Shown: positions 39,088 through 52,200 of the stretch, in pieces | Layout: each line of letters opens with the position of its first letter | Numbering within the stretch: position 1 is the stretch's first letter | NCBI RefSeq assembly: GCF_002078875.1 | Contig: NC_034411.1 | Coordinates: 57,027,238 to 57,091,237, forward strand | Length of the DNA stretch: 64,000 nt | Reading direction: 5' to 3' | Source of the DNA: Numida meleagris | Lineage: Eukaryota > Chordata > Aves > Galliformes > Numididae | Position numbers and translations under genes: made by a program | Notes under the pieces: generated by a model | Database searches by the model: none | The model's input: the letters and a program-made list of their open reading frames with translations, nothing else | Told to the model about the DNA's origin: nothing

Positions 39088-40395
39088 TATAATCACAGAA
39101 CCATAGAATCACCAAGGTTGGAAAAGACCTCCAAGATCATCTAGTCCAACTGTCCACTTATCACCAATATTTCCCCAGTAAAGCATGTTGCTTAGCACCA
39201 CATCTAAACGTTTCTTAAACACCGCCGGCAATGGTAACTCAACCACCTCCCTGGGCAGCCTTTTCTAGCACCTGAACACTCTTTCAAAGAAGAAATTTTT
39301 CCTAGCACCCAACAGAAACCTCCCTTGACGCAACTTGAGGCCACTCCTTGTCATCCTCTGGCTAGTTACCTTGGAGAAGAGGCTGACTCCCAATTCACCA
39401 CAACCTCCTTTCAGGTAGTTACAGAGAGCAATAAGGTCTCTCCTGAGCCTCCTCTTCTCCAGACTAAACAATTCCAGTTCCCTCAGCCACTCCCCATAAG
39501 ACTTGTGCTCCAGACTTCTCACCAGCTTTGTTGCCCTTCTCTGTACACACTCCAGGGTCTCGATGTCTTTCTTGTAGTGAGAGGCCGAAAACTGAACGCA
39601 GCCCTCAAGGTGCGGCCTCCCCAGAGCTGAGTACAGGGGTATGATCACTTCCCTGCTCCTGATGGCAACAGTAGTTCTGATACAAGCCAGGATGCTATTG
39701 GCCTTCTCAGCCATCTGGGCACACTGCTGGTTCATACTCAGCTCAGTGTCGACTGGCACCTCCAGGTCCATTTCCTCCACACAGTCTTCCAGCCACTCTG
39801 CCCCAACACTGTACTGTTGCATGGTGTTGTTGTGGCCAAAGTACAGGACCTGGCACTTGGTCTTCCTGAACTTCATCCCACTGGCCTCAGCCCAGCGATC
39901 CAGCCTGTCCAGATCTCTCTGTAGGGCCTTCCTACTCCCAGGCAGATCGACACTTCCTGCCAGCTTGGTGTCGTCTGCAAACTTACTGAGGGTGCGCTCA
40001 ATCCACTCGCCCAGGTCATCCATAAAGATACTGAACATGACAGGCCCCAGTACCAGCCCCTGGGGAACACCACTCATAACCGTTTGCCAGCTGGATTTAA
40101 CTCCATTCATCACCACTCTCTGGGCCCAGCCATCCAGCCAGTTCTTTACCCAGCAAAGAGTGTTACTTGCCCAAGCCACAGGCTGCCAGCTTCTCCAGGA
40201 GACAGTGTCAAAGGCTTTGCTGAAGTCTAGGTAGACTATGTCAACAGCCTTTCCCTCATCCACCAGGCAGGTCGTTCTATCACAGAAGATCAGGTTGGTC
40301 AAACAGGACCTGCCTTTTGTGAACCCACACTAGCTGGGTCTAATCCCCTGGTCATTTCACACATGCTGTGTGATCTCACTCGAGAACATCCGATG
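39088..40395 (-). mobile_element. CR1 LINE, 3' half with reverse-transcriptase ORF
   Basis: 5'-truncated CR1 retrotransposon. The ORF at 39265-40302 (345 codons) covers most of the reverse transcriptase: [17 protein letters not shown] (motif A), [17 protein letters not shown] (motif B) and [10 protein letters not shown] (catalytic FADD, motif C), followed by the typical thumb and C-terminal region [19 protein letters not shown] replaces the Trp codon after FRC at 39265-39267; the frame then continues as KRLPREVVELPLP. Upstream, similarity continues as CGFTKGRSC to about 40395, with stops. The 3' terminus shows the CR1-type attctatggttctgtgatt end near 39088. Decay is light, so it is younger than the other copies here. 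It should no longer be able to move without a full 5' part. Confidence 0.95.
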
Positions 40396-42974
40396 AAAGG
40401 GAGGGATTCAAGGGCTCTGGCCAGATCAGCCTGTGGTGCTGCAATGTGCAGGCAAGGGCAGCAATCATACAGTCACCCACACAGCTGAGTATGGTCCATT
40501 TAGATATTTGAGCACATATTCACTGTCAAAAGTGGGACTGATCATATATCAGTGCTATGCCAGCTTTAGTTCATTCTGTTTTGACACTTCTTGAAATTTT
40601 GGTGAGATACATAAAGCTGTCACAGGCACAGAAATGTGACTGGATATCTAATTATAACAACTCAAGCCACATGAGGCCTGAGCAGCCACAGCATTATAAA
40701 AAGCGAAAAAGCCCCACGATACACTGGTATCTGTTTTGTTGAGAGGCGGAGAAGCTGGAGGGTCCTTGGGGCTGTAGCTGATGGGTGGCTTTTCTCCAGG
40801 CAAAGAATGACAAGGTACCACCCTTAACTAGGATGCCTGCCCAGACTAGCCAAGTTGAGCTGGTGCAGAACCAGCAAGCAGAACTACTGGCCTTTACCAA
40901 TCAGAAATTATAATTTTTAATCTCAGAAACTGTCTCTTTCAGAGCAGACTAAAAAAAACTTTAAGGTATTCATTCCAGGCAAAGATAATTTCAGCTTTCT
41001 TAATGCTTCTGAATACTGTCAGCACTGATCCAGAAGGAACATAGCAAAGCTTTCTTTTTAGATTATGCTGGTGGTCCAAATTATGGAAAAAGTGGCTGAG
41101 GAAGAAAAGCTGATGAGCATTTGAACTTAAAATTATTTCTGCACTCAGAATCTAAGCTGTTCCCAAGCCTGGGTATCTCTCTCTACATGTGTATATGTAT
41201 CAGATGGTCTGTCACTGTTAGGAGTTGTTTTCCAAGCATTTATCAATTCAGGACTACAATCTCTGTCAAGAAGAAAAAAGCAGAAACTAATGAGGGAAGC
41301 CTTTACAACTACGTGCCTTCTGTTGGACTTCCTGAAATGCAAACATTTTCCTACCGTGCTTAACACTGCAGACTATGCTCTTGTTTATTTGACATTTGGT
41401 TTACAATGCAGTGCATAATTCTATCAAAATTTCCATTGTGCCCTTCTGGAAACAGTTCAATTTGATTTTTTTTTAACAGAGAAAAAGCTTAAATGACTGA
41501 ATTAAATTCATTTTAAAGTGTTTGATTTTCTTATTCTTATGGTTTAAGTATATCCCTAGAAACATCTGCTACAGGGAAAAAAAGACACTGAGTTGGCATT
41601 TGCATTCTAAAATAGAAGTGCCTATTTTAGCTTTGCTTTTTTAAACTACATTAAAATACATACTTCCAGGGAAGTCTCACCACTAATATGTGTTTTACAA
41701 CACTGCCTTCTAGAGAGAGAATCTTGCTCTTATTCACTGTAAATTACTGCTTCTCAGACTTCCACTTGCTGAACATACTGTACCTTTTCAGAAAAGGCTG
41801 GAAATTCAGCCACTGATATGCCTGGCTTCTATTTTAAGTGTAACCTGAAGGCAAGGCTCAAGACCAAATCTGCCAACTGCCCAGATTGCTTACCCTCAGG
41901 AATGCATTCAGAGCCATGTTTGGAATGAGTCACACAGCTCCTCTGGGTGAAAACCCCGAATTCAAGAGTACAGACAGAACCCTTCCTTGCAGTGGACATG
42001 TCTATCTGTGGTGCATGTCCTAATGCATCACACAGGCTCTTGCAGTGATTTTGCTTAAGCTGAGGGTAGGTGTTTGAGATGGGCTTCCTAGAGAACGCCA
42101 GCATACATGAACGTTCCCCTTGACAAAGGAAATGTGTAGATAAGCCCTGTGAGCATGACAATATAAAAAGCTGGGGCAAGGCACACCTCACACTTCAGGG
42201 TCTTTCCAAGCCTCACTTTACAAGTCAAAGCGTCTGAGTACTTTCAAGCGTTCCTTTAATCCAAAACTCCTACTGGCTCCATTAGAGTGAAGGATACATT
42301 AGTTACTGAGGGAAAAGAAAACCTCCAAAACCACAAAAAAGAAACTGAATCTTTTAGCTTAATAAAAATTACCAAATGCAATGTGAAACAACACTGAACT
42401 TTAATTCAGGGCAAAAATGCTTGCACCTGTGAAGTTTTTCCTTCTAAAATATCAAAGGTGATTTCAATAGCTGAGGATAATGAGGCTTGAAAAGAGCTAT
42501 GTTCGTAGCAGTAAGTAATTAGAGACAGCTATCATTGTTCACTGATGGTTTACTAAGAGTTAACCTGACTGTAAGGATACTAAAAAAAATAATAAAAGTA
42601 AAAAGATTTTTTTTCTTCTGTGTATAGAAATTAAACAAGAGGAAAAAAAAAACAGTGGCAAGACACTAAATGATATTCAGATCTCTAAGTTAATACACCT
42701 TCATTTCCAACAAATTAACATTACACTGTATTTCTTCTAGAGGAGTTCTGATGTTTTTGTCCAAGTGTTGTTTTGAATATTTGCTTCGTTTTCCTGATTA
42801 TACTTAGACTTTTAAAATGATTTTAATTTTAAAATTTTAATGATCAGGAAAACTTGGCTACCGAGTAGTTAGATGTTCTTGTTTTTCTTTATCTTGACTC
42901 CATTCAAACACCAACTTTCTACATTCAAAATAAAATGCAATATCACCATGGCATAGTGTGATGTTCTCTGCCTC
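40396..42974. other. AKAP7 long-isoform intron, no exon seen
   Basis: Sequence between the two CR1 copies. It contains the palindrome at 42789. The stretch 40660-40900 is more G+C-rich but unrecognised. Confidence 0.6.
42789..42852. repeat. AT-rich imperfect palindrome
   Basis: A perfect 10-bp inverted pair, TTTTCCTGAT at 42789-42798 and ATCAGGAAAA at 42843-42852, encloses a loop rich in AT that is itself partly self-complementary (ttttaaaat repeats). It could form a hairpin or be the remnant of a small foldback element. Confidence 0.6.
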
Positions 42975-43935
42975 ACTGACAAGGCCTTCTTGCTTCAGCT
43001 ACAAGAGGCATCATGTTCACAAGCTCTCATCCCAATGAGGTATTTCAACCACCCAGATATCTGCTGGGAAAGCAACATGGCACTCTGCAAACAATCCAGC
43101 AGAGTCCTGGATTATACTGAGGATAATTTCCTGGTCCCAGGTAATGGACAGACCAACCAGAGGTGAAGCATTACTGAACTTGTGCTCACCACTGCAAAGG
43201 AGATCATTAAAGAAGTTAAGACAGGAGGCAGTTTGGACTGTAGTGACCACACCCTGGTCAAGTTTGTGATCTTGAGAAATGTGGGCCTGGCAAAGAGCAG
43301 TCAGGACCCTGAGCTTCCGGAGAGCACCTTCAGGCTGTTTAAGGAATTATTGGATAAGATCCACTGGGAAACTTTCCATAAGGAACAGGAACGGAACAGA
43401 GCTGGTACACCTTTCTGAGAGCACAAGAGCTCTCCATCCCCCAGCAGAAGAAATCAAGCAGAGCAGGCAGGAAACCAGCATAGCTGAGTTGGACCTACTG
43501 GTCAAACTGAGGGAAAAGAAGGAAATGTACAGTCAGTGGAAGCACAGACATGCGGTCTGGGAAGAATACAGGGATGCTGTCTGGACACACAGAGATCGTA
43601 TCAGGAAAACCAAGGTGCAGATGGAACTAAACTTGGCAAAGGATGTAAAAAATAACAAGAACAGGTTCTACAGGTCCATTGGTCAGAAGAGACAGGCCAA
43701 GAAGAGCGTAACCCCTCTGATAAATGAGAAGGGAGAACAGGCTTCAACAGACATGGGGAAGACTGAGGAACTCAACAAGTTCTTTGCCTCAGTCTTCACT
43801 GGCAGTCAGGCTTCCAACAACTCTCATGTCCCTGAACCTCCAGCCAGGGGCCAGGGTAGCAAATCCCTCCCGCTTTAAGGGTAGAGCAAGTCACAGACCA
43901 CCTCATGAGACTCAGTGTGTACAATTCTATGGAAC
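42975..43935 (+). mobile_element. CR1 LINE, internal fragment (endonuclease end to RT start)
   Basis: CR1 ORF2 fragment in the opposite orientation to the copy at 39 kb. Translation in shifting frames gives DKAFLLQLQEASCSQAL, then NHPDICWESNMALCKQSSR (end of the APE-type endonuclease), and then the linker in one open frame (43279-43878): WKHRHAVWEEYRDAVWTHRD, VQMELNLAKDVKNNKNRFY and LNKFFASVFTGSQ. Similarity fades after VEQVTDHLMRLSVYNSME. The usual GDFNHP motif reads RYFNHP, so the conserved catalytic Asp is gone. Frameshifts near 43200-43280 show it is dead. Both ends are truncated. Confidence 0.9.
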
Positions 43936-44527
43936 TAGGCAATGCTGGTTCACTGAAATCTAACAGCTGTGCACTTTAGTAAACTGCACACCTTAACCAA
44001 TCTGTTTATTCAGAGTATAAAGAAAAAAATATTTGGAAAATAAGGGATTAGCCCTTGACTCCCCTTCCTTTGAAACATGTAACATATTCTATCTCATAGT
44101 TTTCCAGAAAAGAAGTCTCAAATTCTGAATATGCTCAGCTGAGTTCTAGCTCCCTCCACACCAATGAGGGAGAAAGCAGCTTCATCTTCCCAAACCTCCA
44201 CTGCTTCCAGGGTTTTGACCACTGCCTGCAGACAAAATGTCCTTGGACCACACTGTGAGAATATTGCAGTTGCCACACTGCCTGTGTGTTAACCTATTGG
44301 ATTCATTATCACAAAGAAATGTGCCAGATAGTCTCTGGTAAAAGATATAGAGAGGCAGTAACACCAACTCATTTCTTACGATATTCTGCTCCATGGTTTC
44401 TTTGACACCAAAGCAGAAAATTCACAGCAGAAAATAAAGGAGTTTGGAAAGCCAGCTAACTTTTGCTTTCTTGGATGGCTGTGAACAGAACTAGTTAGTC
44501 ATATGCAGATTCCTACTATTACTAAAT

Positions 44528-44585
44528 TACAGAATTGCAGAATGGCTGAGTTTGGAAGGGACATCTAGAGGTCATTTGGTCATAT
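44528..44585 (-). repeat. Short CR1 3'-end fragment
   Basis: About 58 bp: cagaattgcagaatggctga, then tttggaagggacatctagag, matching the very end of CR1 in reverse orientation. It is severely 5'-truncated. Confidence 0.75.
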
Positions 44586-46165
44586 AATTTCATATACAAA
44601 CACCTATTTTATTTGTACAAAAATGATATAATTTTGAGAAAAATATCTTAACTCTTAAAAAAGAATTCAAGAACTGGGAGCTCTAATTGAGATACCTATA
44701 TAGACATCATAAGTAACTGAGCAGACATATTTCTTCACTCTAAGAACACAGCGGTATTTATAAAGATAAGAAGAAAAGGAATGGGATTCTGTACTTACTG
44801 TCAAAACAAGGAGAAGATACAATATCAATTAAGCAAAATAAACTCCTTCTCCCTTCCTCAGTCTATTGAAAATATTTCTTTACAAAATGTAGTCAGGCTT
44901 TATAAAAAGTAAAATGGTTTCCTTTGTTTGCTCTGGAGACTATTTATTTGGATAAAATTTTAGTGTACTGCAGAAACTAAAACTGCATTTAGTCCTAGAA
45001 ACAAAAATCTTGTAGAGGAGATCACTGATTACACCTTTGGTATCAACGTTTATTTTTAAAAATGCTGTTCTGCACTAATTGATGAAATAGAATTTATGTA
45101 TTTATTTTACTTATAATGCTACATATTAACTTTTCATTAATGTGCTAAAGAAGCTTTTAAGCAAGAATGCAAAATAAAGCATAGCTTGAAAAGTAAGCTC
45201 ACATACAAAAGATAATCAAAGAAGATGCTCTTTTAAATGGACATTCACAAACATGTCAGTCTAGAAAACTCTGAACTGTTTCCAAGTATAAGAACATTTC
45301 AATGAACCATGTACCAACAGTCTATGTGAAAAAGAACATCTGGGCTTTATTCAGTTCAAAGCCTGTGTGTAGTGGGGAATTGTAATCCATGCAACTTGTA
45401 GGAAGCAGCTTTGGTATGTCAAGGACCATAGTCCCACAGTCAAAGAATGTTCAAAAATGCATGCTTATTCAAATGCATTTCTTTTGTGCTTTTCGTAACT
45501 CCCTCCATGTGAACACACCAGTTCTGAGGCTGAGTTGATTAAAAGGTTTCTAACAAGAAAAGAGCTGCTTAACAGCAACTTTTAGTTAAGTAGCAGAATT
45601 ACAGTATATAAACATGCTTGCATGTGCACATACACAAACATGGAAATACACACACATATCAACCCTATACGTTGATAATTTGTCTTCAATGAATGAATAC
45701 CACTAAAAGAGAAGACCAAACAGAGCATTTAGACTCCATCCAAAAACAGAATAAATATATATATATCCTACTATAGTCAAGCACTCATGTAGTAGTACTC
45801 ATGTTCATTTTGAACAGCCTAGAAACGGAGGCATCTCATTTTGGAACCAAATGTCTGCAAAAGATATTCCTTTCTTTGACTTGTAACTTTGTTTATACAC
45901 AGACATATAACAGACTTCTTCTATAATACAGAGTAACAGGACTTGTCAACATAATACACCTATCAAATGCACATTTCAGTCAAGCAGATAACATTCATTC
46001 AGTCCATGGATTGTATTTCATTGCACACAAGACTGGACCAGAAATGAAAATCTGTTTGGAGAACAGCCCTTAAGATAGAGTCTGTAGAGAGAATTGTTAA
46101 TATAAGTGCACTAATAGCACAAAGCTTTTAATACAGTTGCACTGGTGGACCATGACATTTGAATT

Positions 46166-46297
46166 TCATAGAATTGTTTGAGCTGGAAGGGACCATTAAA
46201 GGCCATGTAGTCCAACTCTCCTGAATGAACAGGGACACCTACAGCTAGATCAGGCTGCTCAGAGCCCGGGCTAGCCTAACTCTGAATGTCTCCATGA
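46166..46297 (-). repeat. CR1 3'-end fragment
   Basis: Reads tcatagaattgtttgagctg, then gaagggaccattaaaggcca and tagtccaactctcctgaatg, ending near gaatgtctccatga. It is a typical truncated CR1 tail in reverse orientation. Confidence 0.85.
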
Positions 46298-49200
46298 TTT
46301 GTTTGCTCTATGTAAATGTAGATTCAAGAATGTATGCGTATGACAGAATGCAACACCTACCGTTAAATTAATTCTTCCGTTAAAGTAACCAATGAAGACT
46401 AAAGAGTTCAAACAAAAAAGCAATTGTCATAAGAGTTACATCTATAAAAAGTGAACTTATTAAATAGCAGCAACTGATTAATTCCATGCATTTAAGAGTT
46501 GCAAATTATCTAAAAAAGAGGGATACTAAGTAGGATTGCAACTTTCAGAAATATTTTTTACTTCACTATTGCACTCCACTCTCTAATTTTTACCTTTAAA
46601 TCTACTATACTACAGAGTTTCCTCCCCAAATATTTTTTTTTCCTGAAAATTCATTATGTGTGCCTCATCTCTGCTGCCCCTGTACCACATGAAGTCCCAA
46701 AATGTGAAAGACATGGGAAAAAAAAGACAGAAGGCGATTGAAGAGCTGAGAAACAAAAGGACGTGAAGAATCAGAAAGAACTGTTTTTAAAAAACCTTAC
46801 CCTTTTTCCTGATAAGCAACTTGAATAATTGCAGCTTCATTGTGCAAATTGGTAATGTAAGTAAAAAAATAAGGGACAATAATACAGAGAAGCAGTAAAA
46901 ATTTAGATGGTTCTTCAACAGGAAAATATTTACACATTTAAAAATAAACAAAGCATTGGTATTTACCCATATGTATTTCAAATTAAACAGGTTTACTTTG
47001 AAACAGGTTTGTGCTGTCTATATAGAAAAAAAATGTATTATAATATTTTAAACTCCATTTGGAGAAAAAGAATGTCTTTATGACCTTCCTAGTTAAGAAA
47101 GACTATCCTGAAAAAATATATAACCAATAAGTACATTAAAACCAATCCAGGTAATGAACTGTGATGAAAGATTATCAAGGTGTTCTGCATATGTCTCAAA
47201 AGAAAAAATACACATGAGAAGCTGAGACTAGATAACCAGATAACTGAAAAAGAATTGGATGATGGAAATGACTGAGGCAACAGCTAATCCAGATTGTGGA
47301 TAGCAGTTGAGAGATATGGAGATAAGCATCTATGCATCTTGGCTAACGTGTCAGGGAAGGTAATTACAATACAGAGAAAAGTGAATTGACTAGTAATAAA
47401 GATCACAAAGAATTCAACATATGCTTCTAAAAAAGTACACCTATGAGAAGCAGCTATATTTGCCATGTAAAATAATTATTACTTTCACTTGCTTTTATGT
47501 GTTTATATGGTCATATCTTAACAATCATATCCTTTTGTTTGGCTCTTTAATTTTGTATTAATGCTTCTAGTATACTTTTTTTTTCACCAAAGATGGCCAA
47601 ATATCTCTTGAAAAATAAACTTATAAAAAGCAAAGGTTTTATCCTGGAAATGATTTCTTCACATTGATCCAACTGTATCCATTGATACAACTGCAATACA
47701 GTAGTAAAAATAATATTTCTAATAATAAATATGCACCAACATGTCTACTGTTCTGACAAGGGTTGTATATGTCCTAATTAAGTGATGTAAATTTTAATAT
47801 GCAGTGTTTTGTGTTTCCAATATGATAGATAAAAACAAAGAAGGAAAAGTATAAGGCTTTCCTGCATTTGAAAGATAAGACAGATTAACACTGGCTGAGA
47901 ATTTTAAAGTACTAAGTGCCATTTCTGGATAATTCCATATGTGAACATTGTTATTTTGGAATAAGAGTGCTTTGTTCCTGTTCAGCTTGACCCATTTTCC
48001 ATGTGTATTTAATCGGCAACAGTTTTATGTGTAAAGAAGCCTTTTGTTTGTTCTCTTGATTAAAGCAGCAAAGCTCAGTATCTAGGCATTCTGACCTAAC
48101 CATTTTTTTATTAATCAGCAAGCTATGAAAACAGTAACTAGGTATTAAAACTCATTTCCACTGTTTCCCTGAATAAGCGATTTCAAAATTACAAGGTTTT
48201 TAAACAGTCTTTGGTCAGCAAGTACTTTTTGCTATAATTGGTAGGCTGTGGATAGTTAGTCAGAACAATTGAAAAATACCGACACTGTAACAACAGAACA
48301 CTGTTTCAATGTACACCCTTTGAATTACTAAAAAGCACTCCCTGCAGGTACCGCAGAAGAGCTTAATTAAATTAAAGGAAGTCAAATATAGCTTCCTATT
48401 GATGTTAAGAATATGGAACAAATATGCATCAACAAGATGTGACTTACAAGCTTAGACAATTATAATAATAAAAAATAATTATTTTCTACTGATATATTCA
48501 ATGAAAGAACACTAAATATTGTTTATTTCAGGCATTTAACATATCTTGACATTAATATGTTACATATTTGCAATCTATTTAAACTACATTAAATTTAAGA
48601 ATAAATCCATTGTTTGGAAACCAAAGTCTGCCCGAGGAAAAATGTCTGTACTGCAGAAATACTTAACACACGAAAAAGATGGTCGGTAGTTTTAAATTGT
48701 ATTTTACAGCATGTTAGGCTATGTGATGAAAAACCAGTAGTCTGATATTTATTTACTCAACAAAATTTTCACTATGAGTCACATGTCACATTGATGTGAA
48801 ATACACTTTTGTAGTTTCCTTCAGATTTACTTCATCAGTTTTATTCCCTTGTCTGTGTATAATTTTGAAAGCTATTTGTGGAAAATCTTATTTTCACTGT
48901 TTCAACTACTGGTAACATCACTGGCATGAAACTCCTCTACTTGAAACATCTTTTTGTTGAAAAATAGAAAGATAAATACCAGCATTTAGACTTCAGACAG
49001 CCCTAGAATTTTAATATGATATTTTTAAAAGAAAATTGCAAAAACTTCCCCGCACAAAGTAAATAATCTGTAATCACAGAGTCACAAATAACAATCATGG
49101 AAGATGATGAGGTTTTACTTACTCTGAGTATTAGGAAATGTATGATCGAACACCAAGCATCACGCTCCTGTCTTTAGGACTCTCTGTCACTTTCTAATGA

Positions 49201-52200
49201 AAAGTTTCTTACACATTTGCCAGTGTTAGAGCTCAAAGTTGGGGACATTAGAAGTTGCCCTTGAAGCAATTAAATATCATTCTGAAATGAAAATCTCCAC
49301 TTTCAAATCATATTTACAATGATTATTTTCATTTCATTCACTTTGTTCTCCTCCCTATTCACACAGACTATTTATCACTATAGCTTTTAATTTATAACTG
49401 GAATTACAAAGTTAACATAAAACTGCTCTATCATTATGAAAAATGCTGTGCTAATGGTCAATGTTTCAATAGTATAAAATTATCAATAAAGAAGAAACTG
49501 TACAGACAATGACATATGTCACTAGAGCTAAAGAGAACATCCATCATGTCTTAATGTAAGACCAGAGAAAATGAATTACTAGGGGACAGCTCTGTTCTCA
49601 GCAGTAAACAGAAAATATTTGATGTGTGTATGAAACTACTGGATCACCACTTTCTAACCACTGTCCATAAAGAACCTGGCTTCTAGGTTATAAACTAAAA
49701 TGTGAGTGTTTCTCTCCCACATTTAAAGGAATCCCTCTTATAAGTCAGTATTTGACAACATGGCACTGCTAAGAAAGAGTGCTTTTAAGAAAGACTTTAC
49801 AGATTAACCCACAATATCTGTTGCTTTATGTGTATGCAAAGAGCTATTTAGCATATTGTATGCATAAAACTGTAGCAGCTATGGATAAACTCATCACGAA
49901 CAGTGAATGAATTACTAATTACAAGTGTTAAGAAATAGCCCCTGTGAAGCTGCCCAAGACATTTTTATCCATTAGCAGTATGACTGTCATTACTAATTAA
50001 AATTTAGGAAGTGTGCCAGAGATATACAAGAAACACAAGAGCGGTTAATCACATCCTAATACAGTAGAGAAGTTAGAAGCTAGTCTATAAATAGATCATC
50101 AAGGAAAGAAAAATTAAGAAGTAAAACAATATGAATAGAAATATTCTGAAAACATAGAACAAGAAGGACAGATAACAGGCAAATTCGAAGAATGATTCAG
50201 AATTTTAGAAGTGATTTAATGCCATGCAATTATGGAGAGTAAAAGAAATCAACAAAAGCCATGCATCATTTTAAAGGATGTAGAATCTGGACAATCAAAC
50301 TAACATTTACTTGTTTACCACTGCTGTTTCTAATGTGAGAAAATGTTTAATTGCTGTATGAATAAAACCAATTACAGTCGGGTCAAACCAGCTGCCTGGC
50401 TAGCACTGTACCGTGTAAAGTGGAAGCATAAAGTGCACCACTAAATCCTGAATCAAGGCTATTAAAAAAGTTACTTAAACAATTCTGATGGCCTAAGAAC
50501 AGCAATCTGCAAGAATACATTTTGTTTGTAACATGTTCTGCTCATAAGGTTATTGACCTCCCTCAGAAACACAAACCTTACAAATATAATACATCCTTTA
50601 GTTGAGAATCTATGTATTTTTGTATCTACATAATTAACAAGCAAACTAATTAACAAATACTAACAACTGTTTAAGCGGTGTTATCTTAGATCCACTTCTT
50701 GCCTATCTTAGACACCTCTTAGCTCTTGCCTATCTGAGGTATGTTTTAGGATGGGATCAACGACTGTTTGCAGGTGTGTCTCACTTCAGAGAAACTGCAG
50801 AACACAGACTGGACACCTACCTTCTACATAGTTACAGAGAAATGTAGTCTGACACACCAACGTTCTGCTATTTAAAAATCCATCTCTTGGAGGAATTATT
50901 TGAGAACAGAGCATCTTTTACCATATTCTTACGCTTTTATCCACAACAACTAAATGGTCGTCATCTGCTATTTCAATTTCCAGATTGCTACTGCTAGATC
51001 GCAAGGGTTAAGAGGAACTCTAACAGTACTTTAACCTCCACCCTGGCACACAGTCCAGACATAGGAGTTCTGGCTGGGCAGAAAGTAAAAGCATCCTGCT
51101 GAGTGGTTTCCATTGAAGAACAGACTACTGCTGAAGATTTTCTGCCTCAAAGATATCACATAGGAGTCTCATATTTAACCTTCTTATCAGCCACTCAGGA
51201 GAACCTTACCACAGTTTACAGGATAAATACAGCCTGGCATGTGAAAGCTTCCTTTGATGTACATATAATTTAATTTTATATTTTATTACTATAAATAAAT
51301 TTTCTTTAAAACAAAAGTCTACAAAAATCTTAATATACAGATCCTGAAAAATATTTAAGCAGGATACTTAATATCAAAGTCATGTTTAACATAAGAAAAT
51401 TTAATAATGATCTCTTTGATGGCCAGATGGTCTACTGAACATCTCTACTGTGACATAAAGAACTGACCCATCATTCAGCTAAGGGAGTATATATTGAGAA
51501 GCTCAACTCATTCCAGCATTCGCTGTTCTTTCAGATTTGAGGTAACATACAACAGGTGCAATAAGGTGGGTCATCTGAATAAGCACTTTTTGTTGGCTTG
51601 CTGTTTTATTTGCTTTAAGAATAAACTGATTTCTGCTTTGAGAATGAAGCTTCAATGCTGTTGTCACTGTCATGTCAAATTATAACTTCTGAATACATAC
51701 CCTGTGGGGCTGGCATGTAGATGCAGAGAAATCTGGTGCATGTGTCTGTAGGCTACGCTAAAGATATTGGATGTTTCTCCTTAACATACCATCAAAGCTT
51801 GTTTACCTGCTGCGCATATTGTTGCAGCTCAGCAGGTGTTCCACCTCTATTTTTAAATGTTTTTAAAATGTCCAGCTACCAAGCTGGTATGTGTTGTGGC
51901 ATTTCTTAGCAATAGCAATGGTAGTATGCAGTCTTTTAATGTGTATTGATTTGTGTTTCTCTTTTCATCTCATTAGATGCATAAACTTGAAATCTGGCCA
52001 AACTCTAAGTAGCAAAAAGTAAAGACTGCTTTTGTATTTTCTGTGCACTTCGAGGAAAAACAGAAGTGCCCGAGTGCAAATGCACATAGAAAGAACCAGA
52101 GCTGGGTACAGCTCGTTTCTGTAATAAATAATTTTTAATTTTTTCTATTTCTGATGTATTGATAGAACTGCATTGACTCCCTCCCATGTTTAAATGAATG

